This document shows positions 41,765 to 51,859 of a stretch of 64,000 nt of DNA, piece after piece. Position numbers and translations under genes: made by a program. The stretch is from Halobacteriovorax sp. HLS. Lineage in GTDB: Bacteria > Bdellovibrionota > Bacteriovoracia > Bacteriovoracales > Bacteriovoracaceae. Location of the stretch: positions 62,001-126,000 of the forward strand of contig NZ_QOCL01000004.1 in assembly GCF_004006665.1 (NCBI RefSeq). Direction: 5' to 3'. A model generated the notes under the pieces. The model saw only the letters and a list, made by a program, of their open reading frames with translations, ran no database searches and had not been told where the DNA came from. Numbering within the stretch: the first letter of the stretch is position 1; each line of letters begins with the position of its first letter.

Positions 41765-42913
41765 ATGTTTAAACTCATTCAACGGTACTTAACGGCCAAC
41801 TTTATCGCTCCTTTCGTATTAAGCACATTCTTCTTTGTGGCCTTTTTACTTACTTTTCAGCTCTTTCGAATTATCAAAATAGTAATAAGTAAGGGTGTTG
41901 AATGGACCGTTGTCATGGAGCTTGTTGGCCATATTGCAATTTCTTTTATACCAATGGCCGTACCATTATCTTGTCTGTTTGCAACAATCTACACGTTAAA
42001 TAAACTAAGTGATGACTCTGAAATTGTTGCTATGCGTTCTTTTGGTGTAACAAAGTTTAAACTATTTCTTCCATTTTTAATATCAGGCCTATTTATCGGC
42101 GCTTGTATTTTTTCTCTTAATAATAAAGTTATACCGGCGTCAAAAACACAATTTAAAAATACGATTATAAGACTAACTTCTACAGGGGTATTAACTGATA
42201 TAAAATCAGGTCAATTTTTCACAGAAGTTCCCGGTGTAACCCTCTTTGCCGACGAAGTTGAAGAAAAGGGAAAGATGATGAAGCATGTCTTCATTCAAAA
42301 GAGTAAAAAGGGGAATCTTGCTGAACAAGTTGTTCATGCCAAAGAGGGAAGCCTAATCAAGATTTTAGATGAAAAATGGGGAGTTCCAAGCGTCCGTTTA
42401 CATCTTAAAGACGGTGTTATCATAAAAAGATTTGAAGGGCAGGATGGAGAAATTGAGAAAATTCTTTTTAAAGATTACGACTTTCCGCTAACAAGTGGTG
42501 GTGCCATCACAGAATTTGTAACTAAAGACGGGATGAAGACTAACTCTGAGCTTAAAAATTCAATTAGAGATTCGGCCACTAAGTCTAAAGAATTAAAACT
42601 TACTAAAAGACAAACTATGCAAGCGTCAGCAAAGACTCAGCTTGAGTATTGGTCACGAATAAATACTCCTATACAGTGTGTACTTTTTATCTTTTTGGGA
42701 TTTGTTTTTGGTATAAAACACGGACGAGGTAAAACTAAGAATACCTCTGGTAGAGCATTAAGTTTTTTACTTTCTTATTACGCGGTATTTTTCTTTGGAG
42801 TTAGTTTGTCTAGAAAGGGGATTCTAGACCCGATGATAACTACGTTCTCTCCAACTGTTGTTTCAATAGGTCTAGGAATTTATTTATACAGGAAACTAGA
42901 TTGGGCCAGTTAA
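41765..42913 (+). CDS. lptF: LPS export permease, LptF/LptG family
   Basis: 382 residues: three membrane helices, a central periplasmic beta-jellyroll (about 120-270) and three more helices. Start LIQRYLTANFIAPFVLSTFFF and LSDDSEIVAMRSFGVTKFKL (the coupling helix) are typical of LptF/YjgP. It extracts lipopolysaccharide or a similar glycolipid from the inner membrane with LptB. LptF and LptG are hard to tell apart by eye; no second copy is next to it. The stop overlaps the convergent rodZ-like gene by four bases. Confidence 0.85.
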   Translation: MFKLIQRYLTANFIAPFVLSTFFFVAFLLTFQLFRIIKIVISKGVEWTVVMELVGHIAISFIPMAVPLSCLFATIYTLNKLSDDSEIVAMRSFGVTKFKLFLPFLISGLFIGACIFSLNNKVIPASKTQFKNTIIRLTSTGVLTDIKSGQFFTEVPGVTLFADEVEEKGKMMKHVFIQKSKKGNLAEQVVHAKEGSLIKILDEKWGVPSVRLHLKDGVIIKRFEGQDGEIEKILFKDYDFPLTSGGAITEFVTKDGMKTNSELKNSIRDSATKSKELKLTKRQTMQASAKTQLEYWSRINTPIQCVLFIFLGFVFGIKHGRGKTKNTSGRALSFLLSYYAVFFFGVSLSRKGILDPMITTFSPTVVSIGLGIYLYRKLDWAS

Positions 42914-44139
42914 ATGTCTTGTTCGTATTCTGACGAAGTGATGGCCTTCCCATTCTTTTTATAAATAAATAATGGAAGCTTAAAGTCTTTAGCACTTTCT
43001 TGAGGAAATACAAGAGACTTAACACCAGATCGAGTAGTAATAGTTAATGGGTCATTATTTAAGAATACTCTGGCAACATTGATATTACCCAAGAATATCC
43101 TAATAAGATCACCTCTAATAAGTAATGTTCTTCCTTGTTTAAGAACAAACTTCTTGATGGCATTATCATCAGATTTGTAGGTAATCCATGTATCTCCATC
43201 TACTGCATTAATGAATACATTTTGTTTTCCAGCAATTAATGAACTCTTAATATTATCTGGTAAATGTTGCAATTCAGTCTTGTCTGCAGAAACTGAATAG
43301 AGGGGAAGTGAAAGAGGTCTAAGTTCAACTTTCTTTTCTTTCTCTTCTTTCTTTTCTTCTTCTTGAATTTTTGGTTCTACTTTCTCAGCAACCTTTATTT
43401 CTTCTTTCTTTGGCCCTTGAGCTTTCTCAACTTTCACAGGAGCTGGTTTTACTTCAGGAGCAGTTTCGGCCTTAACTTCTACAGCTTGAGCTTCAACTTG
43501 GGGCTTTTTTGTTTCCGTTAGAGGTGTTTCTTCACTTACTTCTTGAGGCATGACATTTACTAGAGGCGTCTGGGCAACCTCATCAACTTCTTGCGCCTGC
43601 TGAGTAAGTATTTGTTCCTTATTAGTCTCAGAGCTTGAATTAATAGCAATTGTGACAACAATGATCAGCGCTAGAAAAACACCTGCAATAGTTAAATACT
43701 GAGAAGGAATCTCATTTGAAGAAGATTCCTCTGTAGGCTCATGTTCTCTTGTTGGAGTAGGTGAGTGGCTTTCAACTGCCGTAACCTCGGGAGTTACACC
43801 ATAAGCTTCATTAAGAAGTTGTAGGCAGTCATTAGTATTTAAGTTAACAGTTTTTGAATAATTTTTTACGAACCCTATAACATAGGCCTTACTTGGTAAG
43901 TCATTAAATCTATTTGCTTCTAAGTGCTCAAGTATAGTCGTACTAATTTTTGTATGTTGGGAGATCACTTTAAGAGAAAGCTTTCTCTCTTCACGAGCAG
44001 CTTTAAGCACTTCACCAATTGTTAGGGCTTCAGAAAGTTCGACAGGAGTTTCAACTAACTCCTCATGCTCTGTCTCAGATGCATTTTGGATAACTTCCTG
44101 ATCTTTAATGTCTTCTCTATGTTCTGTACTCATATTCAT
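42910..44139 (-). CDS. rodZ: RodZ-like cytoskeletal membrane protein
   Basis: 409 residues. Residues 36-105 are the RodZ-type helix-turn-helix (LTIGEVLKAAREERKLSL, then HTKISTTILEHLEANRFNDL). A single membrane helix follows near 165-190 (YLTIAGVFLALIIVVTIAI), then a long Pro/Glu/Lys-rich periplasmic linker and a beta domain (GDTWITYKSDDNAI, DLIRIFLGNINVARVFLNN). It links MreB to the cell wall machinery. The gene follows a PilF-like TPR lipoprotein, the same order as in many proteobacteria. Confidence 0.85.
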   Translation of the reverse strand: MNMSTEHREDIKDQEVIQNASETEHEELVETPVELSEALTIGEVLKAAREERKLSLKVISQHTKISTTILEHLEANRFNDLPSKAYVIGFVKNYSKTVNLNTNDCLQLLNEAYGVTPEVTAVESHSPTPTREHEPTEESSSNEIPSQYLTIAGVFLALIIVVTIAINSSSETNKEQILTQQAQEVDEVAQTPLVNVMPQEVSEETPLTETKKPQVEAQAVEVKAETAPEVKPAPVKVEKAQGPKKEEIKVAEKVEPKIQEEEKKEEKEKKVELRPLSLPLYSVSADKTELQHLPDNIKSSLIAGKQNVFINAVDGDTWITYKSDDNAIKKFVLKQGRTLLIRGDLIRIFLGNINVARVFLNNDPLTITTRSGVKSLVFPQESAKDFKLPLFIYKKNGKAITSSEYEQDI

Positions 44140-44144
44140 ACTTA

Positions 44145-44996
44145 TTAAAATGAAGGACTGTTATAAATATTCTTCGCCTTTTTTTCTTTTTTGCGAATTA
44201 TATCGTTTTCCTTGTTCTCTATAATTTTTTGGTTCTTAATCTCATTTAATTTTAGAGTGGCCATAGAAGAAAATCTAGTAGCGGAAAAACGTTCTATAAG
44301 CTCTTGAAATTTTAATGTTGCAGCAGCGTAGTCCTTAAGCTCTAAAAGGGTTAATGCTTGCATATATGCCGGCTCTGGGTTTTCAAAACACTTTCCTTTA
44401 GTTGACTCAGTAAACCACTTTAGAGCTGAACTATAACGATATTCCTTGAAATAAATGAGTCCTAACTCATAACTTGCAGGACAGTAGTCTTGGTTTTGAG
44501 TATTTGATAAGAGTAGTTGTTCCTTAGCCTTTGTAGTATTTCCCATTTTCAGATAAATCAGTGCAATATTATAATGTGTTCTGTACTGGTGGATATAAGT
44601 CAGGTTCTTTAGGACTTCTTGGTATTGTTCAAGAGCAAGCTTGTAGTTCTTTTCTTCGAAATATAGAGAACCAAGGTTAACTCTAGCGTCAGATCCATTC
44701 TCATCTAACTCAATAGCTTTTTTTAAGTGTTCAAAAGCTAATTCCTTTTGTTTTAAAAAATAGTAGGTCATTCCCAGATTATTATGAACTTTTGGATCAT
44801 TTGGATTGAGTGCTTTTGATTCCAATAGTAGTTTTAATGCCTGTCTATAATCCTTACTAATTAACATGGCCGTTCCATGCGAGTAGTATAGATCAGCTTT
44901 TTTCTCGTCGGTAGTTTTGCTCAATCTTTGGTTACTGCTACTACAAGATGTGAGTAAAATTGTTAACAAAATAATTAGTGAAAAATTCCATTTCAT
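44145..44996 (-). CDS. PilF-like TPR lipoprotein
   Basis: 283 residues from the ATG at 44996, chosen because it opens a lipoprotein signal (MKWNFSLIILLTILLTSC). Tetratricopeptide repeats follow (PKVHNNLGMTYYFLKQKELA, DARVNLGSLYFEEKNYKLAL). In gammaproteobacteria the gene before rodZ is pilF/pilW, the outer-membrane pilotin for type IV pili, which supports the name; the repeat type itself is generic. It starts 70 bases after the RNA methyltransferase gene. Confidence 0.75.
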   Translation of the reverse strand: MKWNFSLIILLTILLTSCSSSNQRLSKTTDEKKADLYYSHGTAMLISKDYRQALKLLLESKALNPNDPKVHNNLGMTYYFLKQKELAFEHLKKAIELDENGSDARVNLGSLYFEEKNYKLALEQYQEVLKNLTYIHQYRTHYNIALIYLKMGNTTKAKEQLLLSNTQNQDYCPASYELGLIYFKEYRYSSALKWFTESTKGKCFENPEPAYMQALTLLELKDYAAATLKFQELIERFSATRFSSMATLKLNEIKNQKIIENKENDIIRKKEKKAKNIYNSPSF

Positions 44997-45066
44997 CTTT
45001 AAAACTCCATTTAGTGCAATATGAAAAATCGCATCTTTCATAGTGTACAGTTATACCGCATGGAAA

Positions 45067-46194
45067 TCAACAAACTCTAATAGTGGTAAAGGTCTCAAAG
45101 TGTCGAGTACCAGGAAAAAGATCAAAGATTGTGGCATTTAAAATTTCAAAATTTAAATCTAAACTTTTGAGGTCTCGAATAGCTGAGCTGACCTCGCAAT
45201 TGATCATAAAAATGTAATTTGGACTTAGTTTTTCGATCACTTCTTGCAAGTTCTTCATCCCAGACCTTGGTGGATCTAAAATTATAGATCGTTCTTTATT
45301 AGCTTTGGCCTCTTTTTGAATTTTACTAATGGCATCTTTAGAATAAAGGTTAATCTCTTTGAACGTTTGATGGTTTCCAAATGTGGGGGATGATGGGGGA
45401 AAGCCGTCTATGACTAATGTTTCATACTCTGTAAGCTCTTTTGATAAATTACCGCCACCTCCAAAGAGATCTAGCAGTAGATGCTCGCTAGGAACATACT
45501 TTCTAACTTCAGAGTGTAAATGAGCTTTCATTTTCTCATTCATTTGTTCATTTACTTGGCTAAAACCTCCATGGGCATAATTCTTATTAATATTTAGTTC
45601 AACTTTTCCGTCGTAATCATAAATTTCAATATGGCCTGTGTTCTTTTCAAATTTTGTGAGTTTTTCCCAAGCGTTGTCTTGGTAAATCTCCTTTACTTTA
45701 TTAGAAACTGCTTGGTTTGCTATCTTACAATTCTCAATTTTTACAATTTGTGATTTAAGGGGATCAACCAAACCTAGCTCCATAGTCTCATTATTGTAGT
45801 GTAGCTGGAGTCTATTTCTGTATCCAAATCGTTCAGGTGCGCAGATGACTTCTACTTCTGCTTTAATTTGAGGCAGGTATGAAAAAAGTTTTTTTGCCGT
45901 AGTCTTCTTTATTGCTATTTCATTTTCGTAGTCTGTGTGAAGGAAATGACATCCTGCGCACTGATTGAAGTGCTCACACTCTGCTTTGATTCGTCGCTCT
46001 GAAGCCACTGTTAGTGAAGACTTCTCTAATAATCTTGAGAATATCAGTCGCCCTTTTTTCTTACTTTTAATAGGGTCGATATACCCCTCTTCGCCAGGAA
46101 GAACTTTTTCAATAAAAGCGACTTGGTCACCACTTTTACTAATTCCTTGGCCTAAAGGGTCAATATGATCAATTTTGAACTTTATTTTTTCCAT
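45067..46194 (-). CDS. rlmD: 23S rRNA uracil-5-methyltransferase, RlmD/RumA type
   Basis: 375 residues from ATG 46194; an in-frame TTG nine bases further out is the other option. An N-terminal TRAM-like beta region (about 1-65) is followed by the Fe-S cysteines CEHFNQCAGCHF, the SAM loop LLDLFGGGGNLS, DPPRSGMKNL, the catalytic Cys in FMINCEVSS and the general base in HFETF. It methylates a uridine in 23S rRNA. It is shorter than E. coli RlmD (433 residues), so RlmC, TrmA or another relative remains possible. Confidence 0.82.
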   Translation of the reverse strand: MEKIKFKIDHIDPLGQGISKSGDQVAFIEKVLPGEEGYIDPIKSKKKGRLIFSRLLEKSSLTVASERRIKAECEHFNQCAGCHFLHTDYENEIAIKKTTAKKLFSYLPQIKAEVEVICAPERFGYRNRLQLHYNNETMELGLVDPLKSQIVKIENCKIANQAVSNKVKEIYQDNAWEKLTKFEKNTGHIEIYDYDGKVELNINKNYAHGGFSQVNEQMNEKMKAHLHSEVRKYVPSEHLLLDLFGGGGNLSKELTEYETLVIDGFPPSSPTFGNHQTFKEINLYSKDAISKIQKEAKANKERSIILDPPRSGMKNLQEVIEKLSPNYIFMINCEVSSAIRDLKSLDLNFEILNATIFDLFPGTRHFETFTTIRVC

Positions 46195-46256
46195 AATATC
46201 CAATCGGTAAAAAGTAACTTATAAAATAAATACAACTTTAGTATTATCATGGTCTT

Positions 46257-47987
46257 ATGGGAAAACTATCACAAAAAATTCCATTTTTATTAGAATTCTT
46301 TTTTAATGGAATTTTTATATTCTTATATTCTCTCAGAACGATTAATAAGTTGCCTTCTGCTTGGAATCTAGAAATTGTTAATAATATCATTTTATATATG
46401 GCCTATGTTGTACCTGCCGTATTGATGGTTAACGTCATTGCGAATTTCTCTAACTCGAGAGGGCTTGAGGACTTCCTGAGAAGATATATTTTTTCCATTG
46501 TTGTTTTCGTTCCCATGATTATTACGTGGGGAGATATTGAATTTGCATTTTGGCTTGCCTCTGTACATCTATTGTCCTCGGTTTTGGCCCTGTACGATGA
46601 TAATGAAGAAGACACTAAGCGTGAGAAATTAAATAGGGATGGGAACTTATTCCAAGGATTGCGCTTAAGACCTGCTCAATTAGTACTACTTTCTTTCACA
46701 GGTGTTATTTTCTTAGGAACATTTTTGCTAATGCTTCCTTTTTCTTCAATTGATGGGAAAAGTATCTCCTTTATAGACGGCTTTTTTATGGCCACATCTG
46801 CTACATGTGTAACCGGCCTAGGAACTCTCTCATTACAAGATAACTTCTCTCTTTTTGGACAAGTAGTAATTCTGTGTTTGATTCAGATTGGTGGTCTTTC
46901 GATAATGACGCTTTACTCTTCAATGGCCATCTTGTTAGGTCGATCTATGCGAATGAAAGATCGTATTATTATGCAAGACTTGTTAGATGTTTCTTCTTTA
47001 GAAGAACTCTTTGCCATGATTGTCAATATTATCAAATATACTTTCTTGATTGAGCTATGGGGTGGGATTGTTCTTACTATTGCTTTTACTTTTGAGGGAT
47101 TTGAATTTTCTAAAGCAATTTATTATGGATTCTTTCATAGTATTTCTGCTTTTTGCAATGCGGGATTTAGTTTATTCAACAACTCCCTTGAAAGTTACGC
47201 GACTTCACCACTTATTCATGGAACCATTGCGATATTGATCACACTAGGTGGACTTGGTTTTATTGTTTTAAAAGAGCTTAAAGAAGTTGTTACTAGTGGT
47301 AAGAAACTAGTTAGACTTGGTCTTCACTCTAAAATCGTTATTGTAACTTCAATTGTGCTTACGGTTTCAGGTGCATTATTCATTTTCTTTGGAGAGTTTT
47401 TGAATTCAATAGATTCCTATACTCTATGGGAAAAAATTCAAGTATCCGTATTCCAGTCTGTTACTCTGAGGACTGCAGGATTTAATTCAATACCTCTGAC
47501 AAACTTAAATAAATACACCATCTATATGATGACATTATTTATGTTTATTGGTGGAAGTCCTGGTTCAACAGCTGGTGGTGTTAAAACGACTACTTTGGCA
47601 ATTCTTTTTTATTCAATTAAGTCGACACTGATTGGAGAAAAGAAAGTAACGGTTCTAGATCGTAGAATTCCATCACCAATGGTTGTTCGTGCAACGGCAC
47701 TGATGTTTATTTCTATCTTAATAACGAGTACATTTATTTTAATAATAATGAAAATTGAGCCTGAACAATCCTTTCTACCAATCTTCTTTGAAGTGATAAG
47801 TGCTTCTGGAACGGTTGGGTTAACGTTAGGAATAACTCCGTATCTCTCTGTTATGGGTAAGCTTGCCATTTCTATTTTGATGCTTATTGGAAGAATTGGT
47901 CCATTGACTTTGATTCTGGCCATTGGGCAAAGAAATAGAGATACCGGAAAGTTTGACTATCCTGACGGAAGAATTATGATTGGTTAA
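46257..47987 (+). CDS. Potassium channel subunit, TrkH/KtrB type
   Basis: 576 residues. Three extra N-terminal helices (about 1-120), then the four-repeat K+ channel core with filter segments TCVTGLGTLS, AFCNAGFSLF, RTAGFNSIPL and SGTVGLTLGI, and the loop GGSPGSTAGGVKTTT that gates the pore. The size is between KtrB (about 450) and TrkH (about 480), enlarged by the N-terminal part. It imports potassium with the RCK subunit encoded 32 bases downstream. Confidence 0.92.
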   Translation: MGKLSQKIPFLLEFFFNGIFIFLYSLRTINKLPSAWNLEIVNNIILYMAYVVPAVLMVNVIANFSNSRGLEDFLRRYIFSIVVFVPMIITWGDIEFAFWLASVHLLSSVLALYDDNEEDTKREKLNRDGNLFQGLRLRPAQLVLLSFTGVIFLGTFLLMLPFSSIDGKSISFIDGFFMATSATCVTGLGTLSLQDNFSLFGQVVILCLIQIGGLSIMTLYSSMAILLGRSMRMKDRIIMQDLLDVSSLEELFAMIVNIIKYTFLIELWGGIVLTIAFTFEGFEFSKAIYYGFFHSISAFCNAGFSLFNNSLESYATSPLIHGTIAILITLGGLGFIVLKELKEVVTSGKKLVRLGLHSKIVIVTSIVLTVSGALFIFFGEFLNSIDSYTLWEKIQVSVFQSVTLRTAGFNSIPLTNLNKYTIYMMTLFMFIGGSPGSTAGGVKTTTLAILFYSIKSTLIGEKKVTVLDRRIPSPMVVRATALMFISILITSTFILIIMKIEPEQSFLPIFFEVISASGTVGLTLGITPYLSVMGKLAISILMLIGRIGPLTLILAIGQRNRDTGKFDYPDGRIMIG

Positions 47988-48019
47988 AGGCCCTGGAAAT
48001 AGTTTAACAAGGAATATTT

Positions 48020-48715
48020 ATGATTGTTGCAGTCATCGGACTTGGAACATTTGGTGCCAAAACAGCTGTTCGCTTATTTGAAAAAGGGGCAGAGGTTATT
48101 GCTATTGATAAGAATGATGAGCTAGTCGATAAGATTAAAGATCGTGTTACTCATGCTGTTTCCTTAGATGTAACAGATGAAAGGTCTTTGAGATCAGTAA
48201 ATATTTCGGACGTAGATGTCGCAGTTGTTGCAATTGGTGACCATATTGAAATGAGTATTCTTGCAGTGACAATGCTTCGAAGATTAGGTGTGGGGAGAGT
48301 TATTGCTCGGGCAACTTCAACGCTTCATGAACATGTTCTTCAAGAAATTGGTGCATCTGAAATTATAAAAGTTGAAGAAGAAATGGGAGAGATTATAGCA
48401 TCTAAGATTGTTGCTCCCCACGTTATGCAAAGATATAACTTCTCCGCAGGATATTCGATTGTAGAATTAAAGCTAGGGAAGAATTTTGAAGGTAAGACCA
48501 TTGTAGAGAGTAAGATTCGTCAAAATTACAATTTAAATATTGTAGCTCTACAAAAGAAGATTCCATATATTGCTGAAGATGGAAAGTCGGCATATAGGGT
48601 TGAAATAAATGATTGTCCAATGCCTATGGATGTAATCGAATCAGATGACATTATTGTTTTAGTTGGAAGTGAAAAGAACTTTAATAAGCTTTTTGCTGAC
48701 TTGGTAGAGGGGTAG
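48020..48715 (+). CDS. Potassium uptake RCK subunit, KtrA/TrkA type
   Basis: 231 residues: RCK_N Rossmann domain (GLGTFGAKTAVRLFEKG, then VIAIDKNDE) binding NAD or ATP/ADP, followed by an RCK_C domain (about 140-225). A single RCK pair, as in KtrA, rather than the double set of TrkA. It gates the channel subunit encoded upstream. Three bases separate its stop from the next start. Confidence 0.93.
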   Translation: MIVAVIGLGTFGAKTAVRLFEKGAEVIAIDKNDELVDKIKDRVTHAVSLDVTDERSLRSVNISDVDVAVVAIGDHIEMSILAVTMLRRLGVGRVIARATSTLHEHVLQEIGASEIIKVEEEMGEIIASKIVAPHVMQRYNFSAGYSIVELKLGKNFEGKTIVESKIRQNYNLNIVALQKKIPYIAEDGKSAYRVEINDCPMPMDVIESDDIIVLVGSEKNFNKLFADLVEG

Positions 48716-48718
48716 AGA

Positions 48719-49930
48719 GTGAATTTATCACTAAAAAATAGGGTTGCAGCAAGTTTTATCATCGCCTGCTTTGTGGTTCTTGTAGTTGGCTTTACAGTTT
48801 TCTTTCACTTAAATTCTTTAAATAAAGAAATTGAATCGATTACAGTGAAGTCTAATAGAGTTTCACTTCTAACGGATGAAATTAGAATTTCTGCAGTATC
48901 CATTTTGAAATATCAAAGACGTATTCTTTCAAATAAGACATCTCCTGAGCTTGTGGAAAAGTTAGTTAACTTGTGTGATAGTTTTACTTCTCAGTTAAAG
49001 ACGCTAGACTCGCTATACCGGGATGCAGATGTTAAGAGGGTTGTTGCTCAAATGCAATCCTATGTCGATTCATTGAAAGTTGTCTTAGGTAAGGCCTCTC
49101 TTTTCCATCGAGATAATATAGGGATGGCTTCAATTGGAGATTTGGCAGATAAGATCTTAGATGCCTTTAGTGAATTTCAAGATATACAATACTTTCAGTC
49201 AGTTGAAAGAGATGAAAAGATTAAGAAAATTATTAAAGAAACTAAGAGAAATATGATGATAACTCTTATTATTTCTTTTTTAGGTACAATTATTTTAGGA
49301 CTGGTAGTTCCTGGGAAAATTGCCCTGCCATTTAAAAAAATTAAGGATGCGATCAGAGAGCTGCAAGATTGTAATTTTGATGTATCTATTTATTATTCTC
49401 AAGATGATGAAATTGGTGAAATCGCTCGTGAGATGAATAAGATGATTCACTCATTTAAAGTTTTTGAAGAACTAAGAACAGATAGAATTTCTCTAGAGAA
49501 TAGAAAATTTGATGCTCTAGCAAACCTAGTGAAGAAACCAGTTCTTCTTGCAAATGCGAATAGCCAAATTATTTATATGAATTCTCACTTGTACTCACTA
49601 CTCCAAGTTCAGTCTGAAGACGTTATTGGTAAGGTTATGACAGATACCTTAATCCCTGAAGCAATTATTTCGACTTATCAACTGGCTATTAAGCGTAGAA
49701 GTAAGATTGAAAATGCGGACATTGTTATTCCTCCAAAGAAAATTAAAGAGCTTGAAGTTGATGCTGAGGGAGCTGTTGCTCTTGAAGAGGAAGCGGATGG
49801 TCAAGAAGAAGTTGAACATGAAGTTGCCGTCAATATCTTTCAAGGATATGGAAATGTTATTCCAATCAGAGGAAAGGAAAGTTCTATGGATTACTATCTA
49901 ATGGTTCTCTCAGAGGATGTTCACGTATAA
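48719..49930 (+). CDS. Membrane sensor: two TM, HAMP, PAS-like; no output domain
   Basis: 403 residues from GTG 48719. TM1 (about 10-30), an extracytoplasmic helical sensor of about 145 residues, TM2 (about 178-196, MMITLIISFLGTIILGLVV), a HAMP linker (PFKKIKDAIRELQDCNFDV to DEIGEIAREMNKMI) and a PAS-like segment (KKPVLLANANSQIIYMN). It ends in an acidic linker and short strand-rich tail. No histidine kinase, GGDEF or methyl-accepting domain is present. Probably a chemoreceptor-derived or regulatory sensor acting through contact, perhaps on the potassium system in the same unit. Confidence 0.8.
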   Translation: MNLSLKNRVAASFIIACFVVLVVGFTVFFHLNSLNKEIESITVKSNRVSLLTDEIRISAVSILKYQRRILSNKTSPELVEKLVNLCDSFTSQLKTLDSLYRDADVKRVVAQMQSYVDSLKVVLGKASLFHRDNIGMASIGDLADKILDAFSEFQDIQYFQSVERDEKIKKIIKETKRNMMITLIISFLGTIILGLVVPGKIALPFKKIKDAIRELQDCNFDVSIYYSQDDEIGEIAREMNKMIHSFKVFEELRTDRISLENRKFDALANLVKKPVLLANANSQIIYMNSHLYSLLQVQSEDVIGKVMTDTLIPEAIISTYQLAIKRRSKIENADIVIPPKKIKELEVDAEGAVALEEEADGQEEVEHEVAVNIFQGYGNVIPIRGKESSMDYYLMVLSEDVHV

Positions 49931-49961
49931 AATCAAATGCTTGAAGCATTGCGCATTTCAT

Positions 49962-49988
49962 GAGGACATATTTAATTAAAATGTCCTC
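49962..49988. other. Hairpin upstream of lepA
   Basis: GAGGACAT (49962-49969) pairs perfectly with ATGTCCTC (49981-49988) around an 11-base AT loop. No T run follows on either strand, so it is not a typical terminator. Could be an operator, an RNA stability element or a weak end for the preceding unit. Confidence 0.4.
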
Positions 49989-50059
49989 TGAAGTCTTCCT
50001 AAATGCCTAAAAATTGGTTAGTATATGGTGTTTTTACATAACTATTTAAGGCACTATAA

Positions 50060-51859
50060 ATGGATCAGAAGTTCATCAGAAATTTTTCAATCATTGCTCA
50101 TATCGATCATGGCAAATCAACTCTAGCAGATAGACTCCTTGAAGAAACTAAAACAGTTACTCAAAGAGAGACTAAAGATCGCTTGCTTGATAATATGGAT
50201 ATTGAAAGAGAGCGTGGAATTACAATTAAGGCACAAACTGTAAGGCTTACTTATCCTGCTGCTGATGGAAATACTTACTATCTAAATCTAATCGATACTC
50301 CAGGTCATGTTGATTTCGCATATGAAGTTTCAAGATCTCTCGCTTCTTGTGATGGTGCACTACTAGTTGTAGATGCTTCCCAAGGTGTTGAGGCCCAAAC
50401 TTTGGCAAATGTTTATATGGCCATGGAAAATAACTTAGAAATCTTTCCAGTTTTAAATAAGATTGATCTTCCTCATGCTGACGTAGATAAAGTGAAGCAA
50501 GAAATTGAAGATATCGTTGGTATTGATGCAATGGATGCAGATGAGGTTTCTGCAAAGTCTGGAATTGGAATTAAAGAATTATTGGAAACAATTATTAAGA
50601 AAGTTCCGGCTCCAACTGGAAATCCTAATAACGATTTACAGGCCCTAATTTTTGATTCGTGGTTTGATCCATATCAAGGAGTGGTTGTTCTTGTAAGAAT
50701 TATGGAAGGAACTTTAAAGAAAAAAGATAAAATTTTCTTGAAGTTCTCTAATCAAGAATATGAAGTCATCAAGATGGGCGTTAATGAGCCTTTTTTCAAA
50801 GAAGTTCCACAGCTTGAAGCAGGTGAAGTTGGAATGCTTATTTGTGGAATTAAGACCGTTCGAGATGTAAAAATTGGCGATACAGTAGTTCATGCAAAGA
50901 AGAAAGACACGCCTAATCTTCCGGGCTATTCAGAAGTAAAGCCAATGGTTTTTTGCGGGATATTCCCTGTTGATTCAGTTGATTATGAAGATCTTAAAGA
51001 GTCTTTAGAGAAGCTCGCTTTAAATGATTCGTCATTTACTTATGAACCTGAAACTTCTGGAGCTCTTGGGTTTGGTTATAGATGTGGTTTTTTAGGTCTT
51101 CTTCATATGAGTATTATTCAAGAAAGGCTTGAAAGAGAATTTGAACTCAATCTTATTTCTACTGCGCCTTCAGTGGCCTATAAAGTTACTATGCCTGGTG
51201 GCGATATCATTGATGTTGAAAACCCTGCGGACCTACCAGAAGTTGGATTATTTGAGTCTATTGATGAACCTCTTGTAAAGATATCTATTCACCTACCAAA
51301 TGAATTCGTTGGTAGAATTATTAAACTATGTGAAGAGAGAAGAGGTATTCAAACAGGTTTAAATTATATAACAGAAGAAAGAGTTCAAATAACCTATGAT
51401 CTACCACTAAGTGAAATGGTTTTTGATTTTTATGACAAGTTAAAAGGAATGTCTAAGGGTTACGCCTCAATGGATTATGAGTTTAAAGGTTATGAACCTT
51501 CAAACTTAGTTAAAGTTGATATTTTATTAAATTCTGAAAAAGTAGATGCTCTATCTCTTATCTGTCATCGTGATAGTGCTTACAATAAAGGTAAGCAACT
51601 TGTAGAGAGATTAAGAAAAATAATTGATAGACAGCAATTCGATATTGCAATTCAAGCCGCAATTGGGGCCAAGATTATTTCTAGAGAAACTGTTAAGGCC
51701 TTAAGAAAGAACGTTTTAGCAAAATGTTACGGTGGGGATATTTCAAGAAAGAGAAAACTTCTTGAGAAGCAAAAAGCAGGTAAGAAGAGAATGAAAATGG
51801 TTGGAAGCGTTGAGATTCCACAAGAAGCCTTTCTTGCTGTACTTAAGGTAGATGATTAG
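50060..51859 (+). CDS. lepA: Elongation factor 4 (back-translocating GTPase)
   Basis: 599 residues, standard. G-domain motifs [34 protein letters not shown] and NKIDLP; LepA-specific C-terminal domain with [20 protein letters not shown] and [20 protein letters not shown]. It acts on stalled ribosomes and in initiation. The next gene starts inside its last codons. Confidence 0.98.
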   Translation: MDQKFIRNFSIIAHIDHGKSTLADRLLEETKTVTQRETKDRLLDNMDIERERGITIKAQTVRLTYPAADGNTYYLNLIDTPGHVDFAYEVSRSLASCDGALLVVDASQGVEAQTLANVYMAMENNLEIFPVLNKIDLPHADVDKVKQEIEDIVGIDAMDADEVSAKSGIGIKELLETIIKKVPAPTGNPNNDLQALIFDSWFDPYQGVVVLVRIMEGTLKKKDKIFLKFSNQEYEVIKMGVNEPFFKEVPQLEAGEVGMLICGIKTVRDVKIGDTVVHAKKKDTPNLPGYSEVKPMVFCGIFPVDSVDYEDLKESLEKLALNDSSFTYEPETSGALGFGYRCGFLGLLHMSIIQERLEREFELNLISTAPSVAYKVTMPGGDIIDVENPADLPEVGLFESIDEPLVKISIHLPNEFVGRIIKLCEERRGIQTGLNYITEERVQITYDLPLSEMVFDFYDKLKGMSKGYASMDYEFKGYEPSNLVKVDILLNSEKVDALSLICHRDSAYNKGKQLVERLRKIIDRQQFDIAIQAAIGAKIISRETVKALRKNVLAKCYGGDISRKRKLLEKQKAGKKRMKMVGSVEIPQEAFLAVLKVDD

